From: Rhodospirillales bacterium
GTDB taxonomy: Bacteria; Pseudomonadota; Alphaproteobacteria; QKFK01; SZUA-500
Direction of reading: 5' to 3'
DNA: 20,378 bases
NCBI GenBank assembly: GCA_003252195.1
Contig: QKFK01000099.1
Span: forward strand, 1 to 20,378
Part shown: in pieces, positions 1 through 6,881 of the stretch
How positions within the stretch are numbered: position 1 is the stretch's first letter
Layout: each line of letters begins with the position of its first letter
Notes under the pieces: model-generated
Databases searched by the model: none
Told to the model about the DNA's origin: nothing
The model's input: only the letters and a program-made list of their open reading frames with translations
Position numbers and translations under genes: made by a program

Positions 1-1
1 G

Positions 2-121
2 CAAGCAGAAGCTTCTGAAGATTGGTTAAAGCAACCAGAAGATTGGGTTAATACTCGTTATGAGCAAAAAGCCATAAGAGAAGGTCGTAAACCAGTTTAT
101 TTGCGATATACAAGAATATAA
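2..121 (+). CDS. trmB: C-terminal end of probable tRNA (guanine-46-N7)-methyltransferase (partial)
   Basis: An open frame runs in from the left edge and ends at TAA (119-121), giving the last 39 residues of a protein. The end carries the pattern W-V-x-T-R-Y-E-x-K-A followed by G-R-x-P-V-Y-L, which matches my recollection of the C-terminus of alphaproteobacterial TrmB. That enzyme uses S-adenosylmethionine to methylate G46 in the variable loop of tRNA. The SAM-binding part lies outside the window, so the identification rests only on this tail. A strong terminator follows after ten bases, so it is the last gene of its transcript. A different protein with a similar tail cannot be excluded. Confidence 0.6.
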   Translation, partial: QAEASEDWLKQPEDWVNTRYEQKAIREGRKPVYLRYTRI

Positions 122-130
122 GCTAGTAAA

Positions 131-158
131 AAAGAGGACGATTAGGTCCTCTTTTTTT
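131..158 (+). terminator. Intrinsic terminator after trmB
   Basis: A perfect 9-bp stem (AAAGAGGAC at 131-139 with GTCCTCTTT at 146-154) encloses a six-base loop and ends in seven T (152-158). An A-run on the other side (128-133) means it could also stop transcription coming leftward from the HAD gene, which has no terminator of its own. Confidence 0.9.
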
Positions 159-325
159 ATGGTCTTAGCGTAACACCACCAGCTTATCCAATTAAATGTA
201 GGCAATTCAGCCTCTTCTCGTGATTTTCTAGTAATGAATATGCATACAGGCAACAAAGCAACAGCTTTTATGTTTTCCCGCTTAGTTATGTATAAATCGC
301 TCCAAGTCGAGAGGTTTACGAAGCG

Positions 326-370
326 CCTAACACACAGTAGCTAATCTCACCTGCGTAAGCGTGTGCAAGG
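326..370. other. Strong hairpin in the gene-free stretch 160-428; possible structured RNA
   Basis: The 270 bases between the trmB terminator and the HAD gene hold no credible ORF. Within them CCTAACACAC (326-335) pairs with GTGTGCAAGG (361-370) over ten positions with one mismatch and one wobble. Inside it GCT (340-342) can pair with AGC (358-360). Fifteen bases later lies T6 (386-391), after the palindrome TATCTAGATA (374-383), and a run of eight G sits at 399-406. I tried to fit 6S RNA, two-piece tmRNA, SRP RNA and RNase P RNA and saw none of their hallmark sequences. It may be a small RNA on either strand or merely secondary structure. Confidence 0.35.
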
Positions 371-428
371 TTATATCTAGATAAGTTTTTTGTTGTAAGG
401 GGGGGGTAAAGATTTTGCCAATTAATGC

Positions 429-1034
429 TTATATCTCAATGCCCATTTTTTTGAGTTCAGCTTTAACCTGTTCAGGGTTTTGAAAAACAATCCCCTTTAA
501 TCCCAAAGAGATTGCGGTGTCTATATTTGCTTTAACGTCATCTATAAAGACAGCATTGGCAGGATTAATAGAATATTTTTCTAATAAGGTTCTATAGATT
601 TTTTCATCTGGTTTGGCTGATTTTATTTCTGCGGATATAACCTTGCCATCAAGCTCCGAGAAAAATGGGTATTTTTCTTCTAATAAACCCATAACAATAG
701 AACCCATATTGCTCAAACCATATGTTTTGTAGCCATGTTCTTTGCAAGAGCGAAGAATTTCAACAGAACCTGTTATCTCTGATTTAACCATGTCCATCCA
801 TCTGGTTTTATAATAGGGAATATATTGGGCATATTGCGGATAATCCTTAATTCCCATTGCAATAACATCGTCAAATGGGACATCAATATCTAAAAGCTCG
901 TTCCATTTAGAGTAGTTTACTTCCGTTAAGAAATTTTCCATTTCTGCGGTGTCAGAAAATACTTTTGAGTACATATAGCGAGGGTTCCAGTCTATTAACA
1001 CGCACCCAAAGTCAAAAATAACAGTATCTATCAT
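429..1034 (-). CDS. HAD-family hydrolase (subfamily IA, YihX-like), probable phosphatase
   Basis: This is a haloacid-dehalogenase-fold protein of about 201 residues, usual for a subfamily IA phosphatase. Counting from the upstream ATG (1040), the motifs are: I, FDFGCVLID with nucleophile Asp10; II, Ser110 in YGLSN; III, Lys143 in SAKPD; IV, Asp167-Asp168 in FIDD. The inserted helical cap lies between motifs I and II. The position two after the nucleophile is Gly, not the usual general-acid Asp, as in YihX-type sugar phosphatases; the substrate cannot be told. I prefer the ATG at 1032-1034: a GGAG lies six bases before it but directly abuts the first ATG (1038-1040), which is too close. It is divergent from the DUF2125 gene. 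Confidence 0.88.
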   Translation of the reverse strand: MIDTVIFDFGCVLIDWNPRYMYSKVFSDTAEMENFLTEVNYSKWNELLDIDVPFDDVIAMGIKDYPQYAQYIPYYKTRWMDMVKSEITGSVEILRSCKEHGYKTYGLSNMGSIVMGLLEEKYPFFSELDGKVISAEIKSAKPDEKIYRTLLEKYSINPANAVFIDDVKANIDTAISLGLKGIVFQNPEQVKAELKKMGIEI

Positions 1035-1118
1035 ATTCATCTCCGCATTTGCTAAAAATAACTTGCTTATAAATAAGCCATGATAAATAATTTGACAATC
1101 AGTAAAAATGGATAAGAG

Positions 1119-2279
1119 ATGAAATTACAAAAAATCAAAGATGATCTAGAATATTATTGGCATAAAAATAAGCAGAAGATTATTTCTGCATCGATTGTTT
1201 TGGCGATTGTTTTAGTCACGTCGGCCTTAATATACATGCGCTCATCGGCATCGTTAATGTTAGAGCGCTCAATAAAGTCTGCCATATCAACATGGGAAAA
1301 ATCAGGCTATATCATTAAATATGACGGAATGGATAATGAAGGTGTTCCCCCATCATTAAAGGTGAGCTTTAGAAATCTTTCGGTTAAAATAGTTCAAGAA
1401 AACACAACTTGGGAGTGGTTTGCTCCAAAGCTAAGTATATCTGCAAACATGTTTATGCCAGAAAGAGTTACAATTGACTTATCTGGTAGGCAAAGCTTAA
1501 AAATAGATGGTGATACTAATAATATGGTTTCATCTAAAAGTTCTTTGACGTTAGATTTGTACCATCTATCTCGGGTTGATGGTGTAGAGTTTGTTTCTAA
1601 AGATTTAGCCGTTAATAATGAGACCATGTTTTCAGAAATATCTTTTGCGGGGCATAGATTGCCTAAAACTAGCTCAGACCTTTTGTACGACTTTTATGAG
1701 ATTAGAGGTAAGGCCAAGAATATAAATTTATCTCCTCGTAAAAAACTTGCGATGGATAATTTGATAAAAGAAATTTATATCGATGGTAAAATTGTGGGTG
1801 AGTTAGACTTAAGCTCGCTGGGTTGGGCTATAAGTGATTGGAAAGATATTGGTGGAGGAATTGATTTAGATAAGTTTTATATTGATTGGGCACCATTAAA
1901 AGCTCAAGCACAAGGCATTATAGCTCTAGATGATTATATGCAACCAATTGCATCTATGAATGTAACTGTTTTAGGTTTGTTTGAAACGCTAGATAGTCTT
2001 TATGAGCATAATATAGTTAGTCAGAAGAATCTTTCAGTTGCAAGAATAGTTCTGGGGCAGATGGCAGTTCCTAGCGAAGGCGGTAAAAAGGCTCTGGCAA
2101 GTACTATGGCAATCCAAGAAAATGTTGTTTCAATTGATAGGGTTGAGATTGCTAATATTCCTGTTTTTACATGGGGTGGTCTAGCAGGTAAACTTAATAT
2201 ATCAACTAACCCAGATGGATCTATAAACAGACAAATATATAGTATAAATAATGAGGGTAAATTAGAAGCTACCCCGTAA
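1119..2279 (+). CDS. DUF2125-type membrane-anchored protein of unknown function
   Basis: The protein has 386 residues. A short basic N-terminus is followed by one hydrophobic segment (about residues 20-41), after which a long beta-rich domain would lie in the periplasm. I call it DUF2125 from this layout and from its position: in Alphaproteobacteria a DUF2125 protein commonly sits by the prephenate dehydrogenase, hisC, chorismate mutase, metX and metW genes, as here. The molecular role of the family is not known to me. No catalytic motif stands out, and the many short strands with hydrophobic alternation suggest a structural or lipid-related domain rather than an enzyme. The ribosome site is weak (GGATAAGAG just before ATG). 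It converges with hisC on a shared terminator. Confidence 0.7.
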   Translation: MKLQKIKDDLEYYWHKNKQKIISASIVLAIVLVTSALIYMRSSASLMLERSIKSAISTWEKSGYIIKYDGMDNEGVPPSLKVSFRNLSVKIVQENTTWEWFAPKLSISANMFMPERVTIDLSGRQSLKIDGDTNNMVSSKSSLTLDLYHLSRVDGVEFVSKDLAVNNETMFSEISFAGHRLPKTSSDLLYDFYEIRGKAKNINLSPRKKLAMDNLIKEIYIDGKIVGELDLSSLGWAISDWKDIGGGIDLDKFYIDWAPLKAQAQGIIALDDYMQPIASMNVTVLGLFETLDSLYEHNIVSQKNLSVARIVLGQMAVPSEGGKKALASTMAIQENVVSIDRVEIANIPVFTWGGLAGKLNISTNPDGSINRQIYSINNEGKLEATP

Positions 2280-2336
2280 ATTATTTGTAGAACGGTTGCA
2301 GGGTTTCATTGTCGGCTCTAGTAATTTATAAAAATA

Positions 2337-2366
2337 AAACCCTCTCTTTTTATGGAGAGGGTTTTT
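2337..2366. terminator. Bidirectional terminator between the DUF2125 gene and hisC
   Basis: AAACCCTCTC (2337-2346) pairs with GAGAGGG plus TTT (2355-2364), with an eight-base loop and a T5 tail to 2366. An A-rich flank (2329-2339) supplies the T-run for the minus strand. Both converging genes can use it. Confidence 0.88.
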
Positions 2367-2383
2367 ATATAACGGACACAGAG

Positions 2384-3463
2384 CTAGCTCATATAAGCTT
2401 TAATAACTTCCATCAAGTATGTCATAGCTTCTTCACTGCCGATGCTTATACGCAAATATTCAGATAACTCATAAGGTATCATAGAGCGCGCTATAATGCC
2501 TTTGCTTCTTAAATAGGCGTCCGCATCTTGAGCATTTTTATGCTCAGGGAATTTTACTAGCACAAAGTTACAAACTGAATCTACAGGCTGTAGCCCAATC
2601 TTTGGCAATTCTGTTTTTAGAATTGTTAACCATTTATCATTATGTGCTTTGCTTTTAGCAACGAAATCATCATCTTTTAATGCTTCTTTAGCAGCAACTT
2701 GCGCTGGCATAGCAAGGTTAAATGGTGGCTTAACTTTTGCTAATACGTCGATAATCTCTTTCTTTGCATATCCCCAGCCGATACGTAGAGCTGATAATGC
2801 ATAAATTTTAGAGAAGGTTCTAAGCATAATAACATTATCATAATCTTGCACCATTTTAGCGCCAGATTCATAATCTGGTTTGTCAACAAATTCAGCATAT
2901 GCAGAATCAATAACGAGCAAGATATTTTCTGGCAAATTGTCACGCAGACGGCGCATTTCAGCTTCTGAAATATATGTTGAGGTTGGGTTAGCAGGGTTTG
3001 CAACAAAAACAACTCTAGTTTTTGGCGTTACCGCATTTAATAAATCATCTACAGATACAGTTAGTTTATCTTTGGGTGTGGTTACAGGCTCAGCCCCTGA
3101 TACTCTTGCATATAAACTATACATTGAAAAAGCAAAGGCAGGATACAAAACTTCAGTATCTGGACCAGCATAAGCTGTGCAGATTAAATGAATTAGCTCA
3201 TCTGAGCCAGCTCCGCATATTATTTCTTCGGCTTTGAAACCGTGTTTTTGTGCTAAGGCTTCGCGCAATTCACAGGCTAGCCCTTCAGGATATATGTGCA
3301 AATCGTCAAATTCTTTATAAGCTTTCATCGCACTAGGAGGCGCGCCAAAAGCACCTTCGTTTGATGCTAATTTGTAGCTTTTTTCAAACCCTGCTAATTT
3401 GCTTTCGCCTGCTTTGTATGATTGTATTTTTAATAAATTCTTTCTAGGCTCTAACTTACTCAT
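2384..3463 (-). CDS. hisC: Histidinol-phosphate (and possibly aromatic) aminotransferase
   Basis: This is a fold-type I PLP aminotransferase of 359 residues, normal for HisC. Lys219 in TFSKIYALSALRIGW is the Schiff-base lysine. Other cofactor residues are Asn159 in NPANPT, Asp186 and Tyr189 in DSAYAE, and Arg227; Arg338 in LRISIG is the C-terminal arginine. HisC moves an amino group from glutamate to imidazole acetol phosphate in histidine synthesis. Enzymes of this type beside aromatic genes often also act on phenylpyruvate, hydroxyphenylpyruvate or prephenate; the neighbouring chorismate mutase and the absence of histidine genes make an aromatic role plausible (inference). The chorismate mutase gene ends 18 bases upstream, so they likely share a transcript. 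AGGGG lies close before the ATG. Confidence 0.88.
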   Translation of the reverse strand: MSKLEPRKNLLKIQSYKAGESKLAGFEKSYKLASNEGAFGAPPSAMKAYKEFDDLHIYPEGLACELREALAQKHGFKAEEIICGAGSDELIHLICTAYAGPDTEVLYPAFAFSMYSLYARVSGAEPVTTPKDKLTVSVDDLLNAVTPKTRVVFVANPANPTSTYISEAEMRRLRDNLPENILLVIDSAYAEFVDKPDYESGAKMVQDYDNVIMLRTFSKIYALSALRIGWGYAKKEIIDVLAKVKPPFNLAMPAQVAAKEALKDDDFVAKSKAHNDKWLTILKTELPKIGLQPVDSVCNFVLVKFPEHKNAQDADAYLRSKGIIARSMIPYELSEYLRISIGSEEAMTYLMEVIKAYMS

Positions 3464-3481
3464 TTCCCCTCACTTAAATGA

Positions 3482-4339
3482 TTATTCAATTACAGAATAA
3501 CCCCCTAAACATTCAATTCTTACAATGTTGTCAGCTTCTTTTTCTATAAAAGCCTCAACCTTTGCATCGTTTTTATTAAAGTAGCCTTCTAGCTCGAATA
3601 AATAAAAGCGGTCTTCTTCTTGCGCATTATGCATTCCGAGCACAGCTCTTACAGGAAAGCCTGTTTTTTCAAGGTCAGTTCCAATAGAGCTCGCGCTTGA
3701 TTTACCTCTGGTTTCAATGGCAACTAAAGATCTGTCATCAGATGTTGGTTCAAATTCACCCATAGATATAACAAATGCCTCTTGCGAAGAGCTAATATCC
3801 CTGCCATTAGATAATGGTAGTTTGGCAACTATTTGAGGTGCGTCCCAGCCATTGCCTGGTAATAAGCTGAGCCACCATGGGTTGGCATCTTCTTGCTCTA
3901 CTTGCGCAGGTATAACCCCAACTTCTACATTCCAATCTGCTACGTCTTTAATAACTTGAACTATAGACGTGCTAGTGCGTGTTTTTGAATGAGTTCCAAA
4001 ATGATCTCTGGCAGTTTCTAAGAAGCCTGCGCCACGTTCTGGCATATAAACGGCCATTTCAAAACTTCTTTGCATATTAACAAATGCAGAAAACATTTCA
4101 CGCCACATGCGAATCAGAACCTCTTTTGGGAAAGGCCCTTTGTGTCTTTTGAGCAATCTTTTGATAATTGCGGTTTCTCTGGCGTGATGAATTATAGGTT
4201 TTTTTTCTTCGCTGAGTTGTTTTTTTGCTTGAATGATATCTTCAATTAATTCTGCTCTAGCCATGATTAAATCATGGATTTTGTCATCTATAGCATCAAT
4301 CTCAGACCTAACTTCAGCTAAAGTTTTTTCTTTTGTCAT
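3482..4339 (-). CDS. Chorismate mutase (AroQ) with a C-terminal prephenate dehydratase/ACT-like region
   Basis: The N-terminal 95 residues form an AroQ helical domain that converts chorismate to prephenate. Counting from the ATG at 4337-4339 (285 residues), Arg11, Arg28, Lys39, Arg54, Glu55 and Gln90 line up with the E. coli AroQ active site; the position of its Asp48 is His51 here. Residues 95-235 recall a degenerate prephenate dehydratase fold (T-S-T-S-I followed by G-V-I-P), and 230-285 with RFYLFELEG recall an ACT domain. Whether the dehydratase part is active cannot be judged; it may only bind phenylalanine. An in-frame GTG four codons upstream (4349-4351) has no ribosome site, whereas GAGAG precedes the ATG. 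It probably heads an operon with hisC, divergent from metX. Confidence 0.82.
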   Translation of the reverse strand: MTKEKTLAEVRSEIDAIDDKIHDLIMARAELIEDIIQAKKQLSEEKKPIIHHARETAIIKRLLKRHKGPFPKEVLIRMWREMFSAFVNMQRSFEMAVYMPERGAGFLETARDHFGTHSKTRTSTSIVQVIKDVADWNVEVGVIPAQVEQEDANPWWLSLLPGNGWDAPQIVAKLPLSNGRDISSSQEAFVISMGEFEPTSDDRSLVAIETRGKSSASSIGTDLEKTGFPVRAVLGMHNAQEEDRFYLFELEGYFNKNDAKVEAFIEKEADNIVRIECLGGYSVIE

Positions 4340-4430
4340 ATTTTCTCTCACAAAGAATTTGAAAAATTATTTTTAATATATATGGTTATTATTAGTAATA
4401 AAACAGCAATTTATTCATGTTGAACAAATA

Positions 4431-5606
4431 ATGGGCAATCATAATACAATTTTTGGAGAAAACTATAATCCTTTAGGTCATATCGCTATTTTGGGCGATA
4501 AAAAACCTCTGCGATTAGAATCTGGAAAAAAGCTATCGTCTTTTCCAATCGCCTATCAAACTTATGGTCAGTTAAACCCAGATAAAAGCAATGCAATATT
4601 AGTTTGTCATGCGCTGACGGGGGATCAATTTGTTGGTGGAGAAAACCCACACACTAAACGTGAAGGGTGGTGGAATAACATTATTGGTAAAGGCAATATT
4701 TTAGACACAGATAAATATTTTGTTATTTGCTCTAATGTTTTAGGCAGTTGTATGGGCTCGGCAGGTCCTGCTTCAGAAAACCCTGAAACTGGTAAAAAAT
4801 GGCAATTAGATTTTCCTGTGATAACTGTAGGAGATATGGTTAAAGCGCAAAAGATGTTAGTTGAATCTTTGGGTATAGAAAAACTCTTTTGTATCATTGG
4901 TGGCTCAGCAGGTGGCATGCAAGCTTTAGAATGGGTGAGCAAATATTCAGATATGGTATATTCTGCAATACCTATGGCAACCTCTTATAGAATGTCGCCT
5001 CAAAATATTGGTTTTGATGAAGTTGGGCGCCAAGCAATTATGAATGACCCTAATTGGCACAATGGCAAATATAGCGAGAAGGGTGCCGTTCCACAAAGTG
5101 GTTTGGCAGTAGCTAGAATGGCAGCTCATATTACATATTTATCTGAAAAAGCATTGTTTCGTAAATTTGGCAGAAAGCTACAAAATAAGCAAAAAATAGG
5201 CTTTGATTTTACAAATGTAGATTTTCAGATTGAAAGCTATTTAAGACACCAAGGAGCAAGTTTTGTTGATAGATTTGACGCTAATTCATATTTATATTTA
5301 ACCAAAGCTCTAGATTATTTTGATTTAGAAGCAGAGGCTGGAGGTAGATTAGCTGATGCCTTTAGCAATTGCCTAACAAAAATATGTTTAGTTTCATTTT
5401 CAAGTGATTGGATGTTCCCAACCGAAGATACTAAAACGATAGTTAAAGCTCTTAATGCGGTGGCAGCTAATGTAAGCTTTGTTGAGATAGAAACAGATAA
5501 AGGTCATGATGCGTTTTTGTTAGATGAACCAGTTTTACATAAGACCATGAAAGGTTTTATAGAAGGTAATGCAAAGGAGCTAGGGATATGGGCAAAAGCT
5601 CAATAA
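4431..5606 (+). CDS. metX: Homoserine O-acyltransferase (MetX)
   Basis: An alpha/beta hydrolase of 391 residues that acylates homoserine in the first dedicated step of methionine synthesis. The nucleophile elbow is IIGGSAGGMQALEW with Ser159; the other triad members are Asp326 in FSSDWMFP and His359 in DKGHDAFLLD. Length and motifs match MetX throughout. Acetyl-CoA is the classical donor, but some MetX proteins, particularly in Proteobacteria that also carry metW, use succinyl-CoA; the sequence alone does not tell me which applies. The last 19 bases overlap metW, so the two are almost surely translated from one mRNA. There is no obvious Shine-Dalgarno before this ATG. I looked for a SAM-II riboswitch in 4352-4430 and did not see one. 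Confidence 0.95.
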   Translation: MGNHNTIFGENYNPLGHIAILGDKKPLRLESGKKLSSFPIAYQTYGQLNPDKSNAILVCHALTGDQFVGGENPHTKREGWWNNIIGKGNILDTDKYFVICSNVLGSCMGSAGPASENPETGKKWQLDFPVITVGDMVKAQKMLVESLGIEKLFCIIGGSAGGMQALEWVSKYSDMVYSAIPMATSYRMSPQNIGFDEVGRQAIMNDPNWHNGKYSEKGAVPQSGLAVARMAAHITYLSEKALFRKFGRKLQNKQKIGFDFTNVDFQIESYLRHQGASFVDRFDANSYLYLTKALDYFDLEAEAGGRLADAFSNCLTKICLVSFSSDWMFPTEDTKTIVKALNAVAANVSFVEIETDKGHDAFLLDEPVLHKTMKGFIEGNAKELGIWAKAQ

Positions 5607-6202
5607 GATTTGATTTGAAAATCATAGCTGATGAAGTCGCCCCTAACAGCAAAGTGCTAGATGTTGGTTGCGGTGATGGCGAGCTGTTGCATTATTTAAA
5701 AAAGAGCAAAAAGATAGATGCAAGAGGACTTGAGATATCAACAGAAAACGCGGGACTTGCCGTTGCAAAAGGCTTGTCTGTTGTTCAGGGTGATGCAAAT
5801 ATCGATTTGTCCGACTACCCAGAAAAATCTTTTGATTATGTTATCTTAAGCGATACACTTCAATCTGTTGCCAATCCATCAAAAACCCTTAATGAATTGG
5901 TTAGAATTGGTAAAAAGGTGATTGTTTCTATTCCAAATTTTGGTTATTGGTATGCCAGATTTTACCTTCTGCTTAAAGGGGAGATGCCAATGACTAAGGC
6001 ATTGCCGTACAGTTGGTATGATACCCCAAATATTCATCTCTGCACATTGCGTGATTTTGATAAATTATGCAAAAAGCTAGACGTTAAAGTTGATAAGCGT
6101 ATTTTGCTTAATTCTAAGGGAAGAATAAAAAAAGGTTTGTTTTATCGACCGATTGAAAATTTATTCACACAGCAGGCTTTTTATATCTTAGAAAAAAACT
6201 AG
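5588..6202 (+). CDS. metW: Methionine biosynthesis protein MetW (SAM-dependent methyltransferase fold)
   Basis: The protein has 204 residues, the usual MetW length, with a class I methyltransferase SAM site VLDVGCGDGELLHYL (GCGDG at 27-31). Residues 82-100 (YVILSDTLQSV, then NP) and the later NFGYW-RF segment are typical of MetW. MetW is encoded directly after metX in many Proteobacteria and is thought to assist or regulate homoserine acylation; its exact reaction is unsettled. The gene starts inside metX, with AAGGAG (5574-5579) eight bases before ATG, a good site for coupled translation. Its TAG stop (6200-6202) interlocks with that of rsmD on the other strand. Confidence 0.93.
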   Translation: MGKSSIRFDLKIIADEVAPNSKVLDVGCGDGELLHYLKKSKKIDARGLEISTENAGLAVAKGLSVVQGDANIDLSDYPEKSFDYVILSDTLQSVANPSKTLNELVRIGKKVIVSIPNFGYWYARFYLLLKGEMPMTKALPYSWYDTPNIHLCTLRDFDKLCKKLDVKVDKRILLNSKGRIKKGLFYRPIENLFTQQAFYILEKN

Positions 6203-6780
6203 CTCTTTTGATGAATTAAAAATTTTACTTTGGCTTTGCCATAGTTGCGCTCATCATCTAGTTCATAAAAGCGTTCGTCAAAAGTAAAAGATTCATTCTT
6301 TTCTGTTTCAACAATTATTAGGGCTTTATCTGCCAACCAATTGTTGTTTTTAATGCTTTCAAGGGTTGGTGCAACAAGCTCTTTGTTGTATGGCGGGTCT
6401 AAAAATAATAGATTTATTTTTTCTTTAATAGCAGGAAGCTTGGTTGCATCACAATGGATTATTTGGCTTTGTGTGTTTAGGTTAAAGTTTTTTAGATTCG
6501 AGCGCAAAACCTCTATAGATTTAGTTTCTTTTTCGACAAAAATAACTTTTTTTCCACCCCGAGACATCGCTTCTAGTCCTAAAGCTCCTGTTCCTGCAAA
6601 AATATCTGCAATTACCAAATCACTAAGAAAACCATTGTTTAACCCTGTTAAAAACTCTGTATATCTATGGGTTATAACATTAAAAACAGATTCTCTTGCC
6701 CTGTCAGATGTAGGGCGAATGTCTCTATCTTTTGGGGTTATAAGGTTCTTGGCTTTGAATTTACCTGCGATAATTCTCAT
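6199..6780 (-). CDS. rsmD: 16S rRNA (guanine-966-N2)-methyltransferase RsmD
   Basis: The protein has 193 residues, standard for RsmD. It begins MRIIAGKFKAKNL and continues with RPTSDRARESVFNVI (22-36), the family signature. The SAM site is DIFAGTGALGLEA (59-71) and the catalytic motif is DPPY (128-131), typical of N6-adenine/N2-guanine methyltransferases. It methylates G966 of 16S rRNA during 30S assembly. In many alphaproteobacteria it directly follows a RluB-type pseudouridine synthase gene; here an unrelated gene on the opposite strand (6882-7904) separates them, so rsmD needs its own promoter in 6781-6881. The ribosome site is weak. The gene ends in a CTAG that also contains the metW stop. 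Confidence 0.95.
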   Translation of the reverse strand: MRIIAGKFKAKNLITPKDRDIRPTSDRARESVFNVITHRYTEFLTGLNNGFLSDLVIADIFAGTGALGLEAMSRGGKKVIFVEKETKSIEVLRSNLKNFNLNTQSQIIHCDATKLPAIKEKINLLFLDPPYNKELVAPTLESIKNNNWLADKALIIVETEKNESFTFDERFYELDDERNYGKAKVKFLIHQKS

Positions 6781-6796
6781 AGCTTTTATTTTCTTT

Positions 6797-6825
6797 TTGA
6801 CAAAATTTTCGGGAAATATTAATCT
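6797..6825 (+). promoter_or_regulatory. Probable sigma-70 promoter for the 6882-7904 gene
   Basis: TTGACA (6797-6802) is a perfect -35 box, followed after 17 bases by TAATCT (6820-6825), an acceptable -10. It lies in the divergent gap between rsmD and the repeat-protein gene and points at the latter, predicting a 5' leader of about 50 bases. Confidence 0.55.
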
Positions 6826-6881
6826 ATAAAGTTGCGACTAGTTAAAGTTATAATTCATTTTTATGATTGTGAGTAGAAAAA

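Noticed and set aside
26..256. 76-codon minus-strand ORF over the trmB terminator
   Set aside because: It runs through a strong terminator and the antisense of a real gene end; no ribosome site and no domain-like sequence.
160..428. 6S RNA, two-piece tmRNA, SRP RNA or RNase P RNA in the gap
   Set aside because: No T-loop or CCA, no alanine-rich tag frame, no SRP core GGAAGG motif and no RNase P core sequences on either strand.
2880..3237. Plus-strand ORFs opposite hisC
   Set aside because: Antisense of a well-supported aminotransferase, with no ribosome site and no recognisable motif.
4352..4430. SAM-II or other SAM riboswitch before metX
   Set aside because: The short AT-rich gap lacks the conserved pseudoknot sequences I would expect.
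6341..6829. 162-codon plus-strand ORF opposite rsmD
   Set aside because: rsmD is unmistakable on the other strand; this frame reads as its antisense shadow.
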